A stretch of DNA of 64,000 nt from Hybos culiciformis (taxonomy: Eukaryota > Arthropoda > Insecta > Diptera > Hybotidae). The position numbers and the translations under genes are program-made. The stretch covers positions 65,903,560 to 65,967,559 of the forward strand of contig OZ023273.1 of NCBI GenBank assembly GCA_964007475.1, given 5' to 3'. The stretch's first letter is position 1. Each line of letters begins with the position of its first letter. Below, one piece after another: positions 40,901 through 49,344 of the stretch. A model generated the notes under the pieces. That model was not told the DNA's origin. It ran no database searches and saw only the letters and a program-made list of their open reading frames with translations.

Positions 40901-43900
40901 TATAACTGCGTTCACAAATATGGTAAAAATAAATGTGAAAATTTTGAATCTATTTTTAATTCTAACAGTCAATGTTAAATTCTTTGATTCTTTCTTAAAA
41001 CAAAAAAAAATATGATAAAATTTTTAAATTTTTCTTTTTTTTTTCTAAAAATGGTTAAAATTAAAAATTAAAATATGTGTACCTTACTACTATCTTTTAA
41101 ATATTTTATCTTTTACAAAAATATTTTAAGTTTTTTTTTCTTTTTTTTTTAAGAGAAAAGTGCTTCTTTTTTGTATTTTTAGTGTTTTTACATTTTCTTG
41201 CTGTATACATATTCTTTCTTTAAATAGAATTAAAAAAGTTTCTTCTTATATACATTATTATTTTTTTTTTCTTTTTAACCCAACAATTTCCAATTTAGAA
41301 ACTGTATTTAAATTTTCCTTGAAAAATTTTCTTTTGAAAATCTTTTTTTTTTTTGTTTTATTTTTTTTTTTTTTTTATATTTTTCACAGATATGAACACA
41401 CTGATTTCAAAATTTATTCTGATTTCTAAATTATATGTATAGTGTATACCTATAAATAAAATGTTCGTTATTATTTTATCTCAATGTTTCTGTGATTGAT
41501 GCATAATATTCCCTACGGAGAACGAACAAAAATTCAAATCACACCTTCTTCGGTCTTATTTCATTTAAAAAAAAAATATTTATATATAAAAAAATAAATT
41601 TGTACAATTTAAAAAATTGATAAATAACAGGAAGTCGCTTTAAAAATAAATGTGTTAGTGTTCTAAAAAAAAAAAAAAAAGTCTACAACTGCGGGACTGG
41701 TAAAAAAGAATTTCCACTTATTTTCATGAAAATTTCCAAGAAAAAAGGTTTATCTACTAATTTATTTTTTTTTTTTGAATTGCGTTGTCGCCTTTTCTAT
41801 TTTAAATAATGTACAAAAATCTTTCAGAGTTCATTACGTCATTATTTTTTATTTTTTTAAAGTCTAAAATTAGCTAGAATTTTTGAATTATAGATTAGAT
41901 TTGGTGTTATGAAAAAAAAAAAGATCCAGTGCTAAAATCCTGAATAATTTATTTAAAAGTATAATTCATGTTTAAATGTTCGTTTATTTTCTGAACAGTA
42001 ACAATATTTTATATCAAAATCTCCCAGTTTAATTGGAGAAAAAAATATTAGTTTTAGATCAGCCTTAAGGGAGGCCTCAGAAATATTAAGTTGAAGAAGA
42101 AAACTATATTACCATGTACTAGTTTGAAATAATATGAAAGATAGAAGCTTTAAATTGTTGAAAATTTCTTTGATTTACATTGCCATTGATGTTTTTTAAA
42201 TGTTAAACTTAAACTCTCTTTATTCAACTTGTAAATCTCTATAATGTGAAAGTAAAATGAAAATAATAATGTAGTTCTAAAGATCTCATTAATTTATGAT
42301 TTATAAATAATTCTAAAAACTTGAAAAACATTTCCTTTGTAACAACATTATAATTTTTATTTTGTGTAGATATACATACCTACCTATATAGTTAGTAAAT
42401 ATACAATTTGTAAAAATAATTTTTATTCAGATTTTCTCCCTAATTGAATTTATTTTCATTTAACACAAACCCAATAGCTATACAAAGAAAGAAAAAATAT
42501 TAATTTTATTTTTCATTTGAATAAAAAAATTTAAAATTAAAGAAATCTCCATTTATTTATTTTTTAAATATATATAGGATTTGATGGTGGCTTGAGACAA
42601 TGGTTTCTTATAGAAATATTTGATCAATTGACTGGTATTTTACAAGCTAACATAACATCAAAATATCCTATTTTGGGTGTAAATGGTTTAGATGCTGATA
42701 AACTTTTGAAAATATTTGTTTATTCAGTAAATATTCGTGGCAGAAGTGATGCGGTTGTTTTAGAAGGACGAACATTAAGGGAGGCTGTTAAACAAACAGG
42801 TAAATATTGATTTAAATTTTTGACGATGCAAAAAAATTAAAAAAAAAAAATGGGAAACACAATTTTTTGAATAAAAGTAAACAAATAATTTTTTTTTTTC
42901 ATTTCTAACGAAAAATACATAAAACCTTAAATGTTATGAAGAATAAAATGAACATTTTGATTTCAGTTTTATAAATGAAAATTTTTGTTAAAGTCTTTAA
43001 ATTTTTCAGTACAAAATTAAGTATTTTTGTCAGTTAGACTGTCAGCAAAAAGTTCATTATTATTATTTTGAATATTTTTGCAAACTTACCCTTAAAGAAA
43101 GTTAGCTGGGGGAGCAAAAATGATTAATAAATTAGCATAACGATTGTTGCTAAGATCGCGCATTATTACATAAATTAAATAGTAGTATTTTTCAATGAAT
43201 TAAATTCGTTTAAATTACTTCAATTATTTCTTTTTAACACTATAGATTTAAATAATATTAACAATATATCTGTTCTTCGCTGTTTTCTCTAAATTTGCAA
43301 AAAAACTCTTATTTATTGCGTGTCTGCTTCAGAAAATAAGCCAAGTCAGAATTTCACTTTTTATAAAATTTATAACATTATCTAGCCATAAGTATTTTCT
43401 TTTAATATTAATATGTTTTCCCTAAAATCAAGTTTTTATTTAAATAGCGCAGATTTAAAATTAAAAGACACATATTTTTAATTTGCTTTTATTAGTCAGT
43501 AGATATCAGTCACATAATAAATACAAAAAACTTCAAAATTAGTACAATCAAAATTTGGAACACAAATTCTTATGAAAAACTTGTAAAATTTCTAACTAAA
43601 TATTTCAATTTTTATTAAGAGTCAAAGAATTCCTTTTACGTTATTGTTACACAAGTAAATCTTCAAAACTAAATCACCAAAATTATACAAAAAAAAAAAG
43701 ATTCGTAGCCTAGTGATCTACTTTTGATATATATACGCATATACAGCAAAATAACAGAAAATTATTTTCTACCCACAATATTTTGGATAGACAGATATAC
43801 ATATAATATTATTTAAACAAAAATATAAACCAAATTGTTAACAAAATTCCTCTTACGTGGGTTGTTGTTGATATCATTGAGCTGTTTCTGGTATTCCCTG

Positions 43901-46900
43901 AATCTCTGTAGTGTTTTTTTTTTCTATTTTATTTTCATATTTTTCAAATTCATTTATTATTATTTTTCTTTAATGGAATATTTTCTTTTGATGAATTATT
44001 AAGTTTTGAAATAGATGAAAAGTACTTTTCAAAAATATATAATATATATAAAATTTAATTTAATTTAAAGTATATAATGTTTTTTTAATAGATGAATATC
44101 TGTTTTTCAAAAATTATTTATTTCAATTTTTTTTTTGCCCACAGTCGCATTAACATCATTCAAAGGATCACAAAACAATATTGAATTAACACCAATATTA
44201 TCGATTGGTATATTTGTTGGTATTTTGGTTGCAATAATTTGCATTGGAATTGGTACAATAGCTGCAATTAAAATTCGTACACACAAACATCAACAGAAAT
44301 ATCACAATCAAAATCAGAAATTCTCAAGACCAGCTAATTTACAAATAAAAGATAAAATTTCACTTCCAATGAGCCATTCAGAAGAAATGTACGATGAAAA
44401 GAATCCAGACGTTGTTCCTTATAATGAACGTAAGTTAAATTTAAAATTTTTTTTTTTGCAAAATATATAAAAAATTGTGGATAGTGTGGCTCTGTTAAAT
44501 GCACCATGTTGAATATTGAGAACAATGAACTTATATATAAGGAAGAGTATTGTATATTATTGTTGCAAGTGAAGCTTTTTTATTTTTTCAAAGTACCGTA
44601 TTTGCCTATTTGAATTGTCAAAAAAGGAACAAAAAAAAAGAAAAATTCATAAAAACAAAAACAAAAATTTTTCTTTTTTTTTAGTTCCTTTTTTCACAAT
44701 TGAAATAGGCAAATACGGTATTTTGAAAAGAATAAAAAAGCTTCATTGGCTTTCATAGTAAAATACATAATTTACTCTTCCTTATATTACTCTTCTTTGA
44801 TTGAGAATCACCCAATTATTTTTTTCTTCCAAGTTATTATATACATTTACAAAATTGTATTTGGCATATTTAACGTAAGAATTTTAGTTGATTTTTATTT
44901 TTGTTGCATTAAAAAACATTATTTTCTGTGTTATGGTGATTGGTCTAGTGAAAATTTAAGACAGACTAAGACCACCCTTAATACAAGTTTTATATTTTAT
45001 CTATTATATAATTGAGATCAACAATCTTTGAACTTTCTGTATATGTTCTGCAAAAAATATTACAGGATTTAAATTAAAACAGCTGATTGAATTTCAAGTA
45101 AAAATGCAGATAACCTATGTATTTATTTTCTTTGGGTAAAACTTTAATTATTTGGTATACGAAATCACATTTTATATTCGATTAATCGCACATAAATTCG
45201 TTATTGATAAAAAGCAAAAAGAAGAAAAAAAAATTTCAATTTAAAAATGAACTGAATTTTTTTTATACATATCTATGTAAGTAGAAAACAAAAACCCACC
45301 TTTAATTAAAAAATTTTATTTGCTGCTTTGAATCACTTTTAAAATCCTTTTAAGTTATATGTATTTTTTTTTTAATATTTTTGACATCTATTTATATACA
45401 TGAAGTGTGTATGTTATGTATAATGTACAGATATGTAATTTTTTTTTTCACTCTACCTTTTTATTACATTACCTTTTTTTTTCTCTAAATTCTTTTTTTC
45501 AGTTGATTCTGAATTTAAATTAAAATCAGCAAATCAAACCCCATCAGGTAATTTATCTCAAATAACTGAACCGGAAGTTTCAACTAATATTGCTGATGAA
45601 CGTGTTACGTATCAGTGCAACAAGGTAACTAAATAAACTTTTTAAAAAATTTTTTTTGACTAATTTTATTTTTTGTGTTATGCCAAATTTGAATAAGATT
45701 CCAATCTTCATATGGAATTTAGTTTTTTTTTTAATAATATAAACGTATGGTCGATAGATAAATAAAAGTACCCATAGTCTTCATATCAACATAATGTTTG
45801 CAAGGAATTTTCTTTTTCTAATATCCTTGACTGCTGGCTGCGCCGATCTAAGTGATGAAAAAAATTGTGGCTCATTTACTATGTGGGTAATTTTCTCTAA
45901 ACTGCAGAATTTCAAAATATTTTTTAAAAAAAATTTTTTTTTTTTTTTTTTTAATTATTTTTATTGCATTTATTCAGTATTTCTAAGCAATAAAATACAG
46001 TCAGCAAAACCGGTTTCAAGAAAAAATAAATTTAAAATTTAAGGTAGACAGGGGAATGACAATAGGAGACAGGGGAATGACAATAAGAGACAGAAGAATG
46101 AGACAACAAGAGACAGGGGAATGACAATCACATATTTTCCAAACGTTCCTTTAATTTTTTTTTTGCCCCCAGAAATTGAAAAATTTTCTCAGTTTAAAAA
46201 AAAAAAATTCCCCAATCTGGCAGCCCTGTTAAATATTCACAGATTGTGAAACTCAATGTTCAATGTCATTCCCCTGTAATATCATGTCATTCCCCTGCCA
46301 TAGCATGTCATTCCTCTGTCATAGCATGTCATTCCCCTGTCATAGCATGTCATTCCCCTGTCATAGCATGTCATTCCCCTGCCAAGGAAATGACAAGGGA
46401 ATGACCGACAGGGGAATGACAAAAGGTAAGGTTTCCTTGACTTCTACCAAAACCACATACTTACCAAAATGATCTAATTTTAAAGTTACCTTGGAAACGC
46501 AATTAAAACAATATTTAATTTTGAGTTTATGATTTGGTACAATATTAAGGACAATAAGAGACACAGGTTAATGACAGTCAATTAAAATACTTACCAATAT
46601 ACAAAAGGAAATCACAAATCTTCCACGTCCATGGTTGTTTCTGAAAACAAAACAATTCAAGATGGGGTCTCTGGTAACACAAGTGATCATCAGGTGGTAA
46701 TACTAGCTAATATAAGTGCTGCCACATACATAATATAATAAGTTTTTCTTTACGACAGGGGAATGACAAGAAAACCCAGGGACAACTTTAAATGTTATCT
46801 ACGGAAAAAACAAATGATGGTATTTCATCAATTGTTAATTTTTTAGGTTTATATGGGCTACATGACATAACCGCGAATGTCATAACCGCGAAACTTTTTT

Positions 46901-49303
46901 GTCATAACCGCGAAATAAAAAATAAAAGTGTCATAACCGCGAAAAATGTCTTATATTTTTTTTTGTCATAACCGCGAAAAAATATGGCAAAAAATTGAAA
47001 AAATTTCGTTTCGCGGTTATAACAAAAATTTTTGTTATTACCGCGAAACACAAAATTTCGATTTTTATCAATTCGTGGTTATAACAAAAATTTTTGTTAT
47101 AACCGCGAAATGACAAAAATCGAATGTTTGTTTTCACGGTTATAACAAAAATTTTTGTTATAACCGCGAAACACACACATTTCGCGGTTATAACAAAAAT
47201 TTTTGTTATAACCACGAATTGATAAAAATCGAAATTTTGTGTTTCGCGGTAATAACAAAAATTTTTGTTATAACCGCGAAACGAAATAACCGCGAAACAC
47301 AAAAATTCTTTTTTTTTTATTTCGCGGTTATAACAAAAATTTTTGTTATAACCGCGAAAATTCGATTTTTGTGTTTCGCGGTTATAACAAAAATTTTTGT
47401 TATAACCGCGAAATGAAAAAAATCGAATTTTTGTGTTTCGCGCTTGTAACAAAAATTTTTGTTATAACCGCGAAATGAAAAAAATCGAATTTTTGTGTTT
47501 CGCGATTATAACAAAAATTTTTGTTATAACCGCGAAATGACAAAAATCGAATTTTTGTGTTTCGCGGTTATAACAAAAATTTTTGTTATAACCGCGAAAC
47601 ACAAAAATTCGATTTTTATCATTTCGCGGTTATAACAAAAATTTTTGTTATAACCGCGAAACACAAAAATCGAATTTTCGCGGTTATAACAAAAATTTTT
47701 GTTATAACCGCGAAACACAAAAACTCGATCATTTTGAAAAATGTAATAAGACCTCGATAAAAAAATGTTGTGAGGTAAGCACACGGAGGGGGGGCAGCAG
47801 GGCGGCGGGCGGGCGGTTGGTCAGTGGGATTTGCGGCTGGCGCCGCAAATTCCACTGACCAACCGCCCGCCCGCCGCCCTGCTGCCCCCCCTCCGTTTGC
47901 TTATCCCACAACATTTTTTTTTCGAGGTCTGGTAAGCACACGGAAGGGGGGGGCAGCAGGGCGGCGGGCGGGCGGTTATTCAGTGGGATTTGCGGCGCCA
48001 GCCGCAAATCCCACTGACCAACCGCCCGCCCGTCGCCCTGCTGCCCCCCCCCCTCCTGTGTGCTTACCACACAACATTTTTTTATCGAGGTCTTATTTCA
48101 TTTTTCAAAATGATCGAGTTTTTGTGTTTCGCGGTTATAACAAAAATTTTTGTTATAACCGCGAAACTCATACAAATTCTAGTTTCGCGGTTATGACAAA
48201 AAATTTTCGCGGTTATGACATTCGCGGTTATATCAGTTCACCTTTATATGACAGTAATTAATAATTTCAATCCCAGGTATCCAAAATATATTGTTTTTAA
48301 ATTCACTTTTAGAAGCTAGTTTGTGTAGTTTTTGAGCTAGGGACACACAGGGGAATGACATTTCTTAGATAAATTATAAATTCTAAGTGGTCCATATTTA
48401 TAAAAATTAATTTTTTTCGAGTGCTCTAGACATGCAATTGAAATATTGTTGCATTCGTTTAATTTTTATGCAAGCTTATATGAGTTATTTTTGCCAAGGA
48501 CATAGAGAGTCGCAGTTAAGAGAAAATTACCCATGTATGTTTTCAATTGTCTGCAAATTGGGGTTTTTAAGAAAAATATATTCTTTTTGCGAATAATTCG
48601 GAAGAAAGCCTAACAATTGACATTGATTACGAACTTGTGAATATAATTCCAACACATTGATTTCTACTCGTTATGTAAAGCTAGAAGGGAATGGCTTTAA
48701 TAAGACATATATAGTTAATACTTTTAATTCTAACTCTTATCATTTTATTTTTCACAAATCATATATTTGAACAACATCGCAAACATATTGAATTTTTTAT
48801 AACTTTAAAAATTCTGCATTTTTGACATAACACCAGCAATATATACCTACATATGTATATTTATTTTTTTGTTAAACTACACAATATTTTGAAAAATTCT
48901 ACAAAAATAAATAAATAAATTGAACAACTGTTATCTGTAAGAGGATTTGTTATTTTAGAGATTTCCGTATTTTATTATTTTCATATCTCATATTACTATT
49001 TTTTTGTTGTTGTTGTTTTTTAAACCCATCTATAGTTTTCATATACAAACCTGCAACTTTAATATAAACCGATAAAACAATCTCTTGAATAGCATGCAAT
49101 ATCTTTTTTTTATTGCATTCATTGAAAAAAAACAAAAAAATTATACTTTTTGTTCTGTTGCACTCATTTTTCTCACCTACCAATATAGCAATCCTCTGAT
49201 GAATTGCACTATGCTGAATTATCTATGCCAAACATTGATTGCTCAACAACAACAACATCAGCAGCAGCAGTAGCAGCAACTGTAGCTGCCGCGAAACATC
49301 AGC

Positions 49304-49344
<41 letters not shown>

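Larger units (their letters stand above)
45625..49188 (+). other. Intron before terminal exon (3.6 kb), packed with repeats
   Basis: Between donor GTAACT and the last acceptor lie two sets of 21-bp repeats (46046-46127 and 46262-46387) and the palindromic foldback array (46867-48231). Isolated copies of CAGGGGAATGAC recur at ~46408, ~46755 and ~48350. No exon is needed to keep the frame. Confidence 0.85.

Noticed and set aside
45794..45895. Peptide GCADLSDEKNCG resembling the end of an LDL-receptor class A repeat
   Set aside because: Only ~11 residues fit, no AG acceptor is properly placed, and the flanking exons already join in frame without it.
46263..46472. Frame encoding repeated MSFPCHS
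   Set aside because: Produced by a 21-bp tandem repeat whose length is a multiple of three. No splice or start context.
46980..48180. CRISPR-like array of ~40-bp repeats with ~22-bp spacers
   Set aside because: The repeats are full palindromes and the spacers are variants of one another in either orientation. The sequence is also an intron of an animal gene.
46931..48261. Several open frames of 65-173 codons on both strands
   Set aside because: They are the palindrome and GC-rich repeats read through (repeated RGYNKNFCYNRE, or Pro/Ala/Arg runs). Similar peptides appear on both strands.
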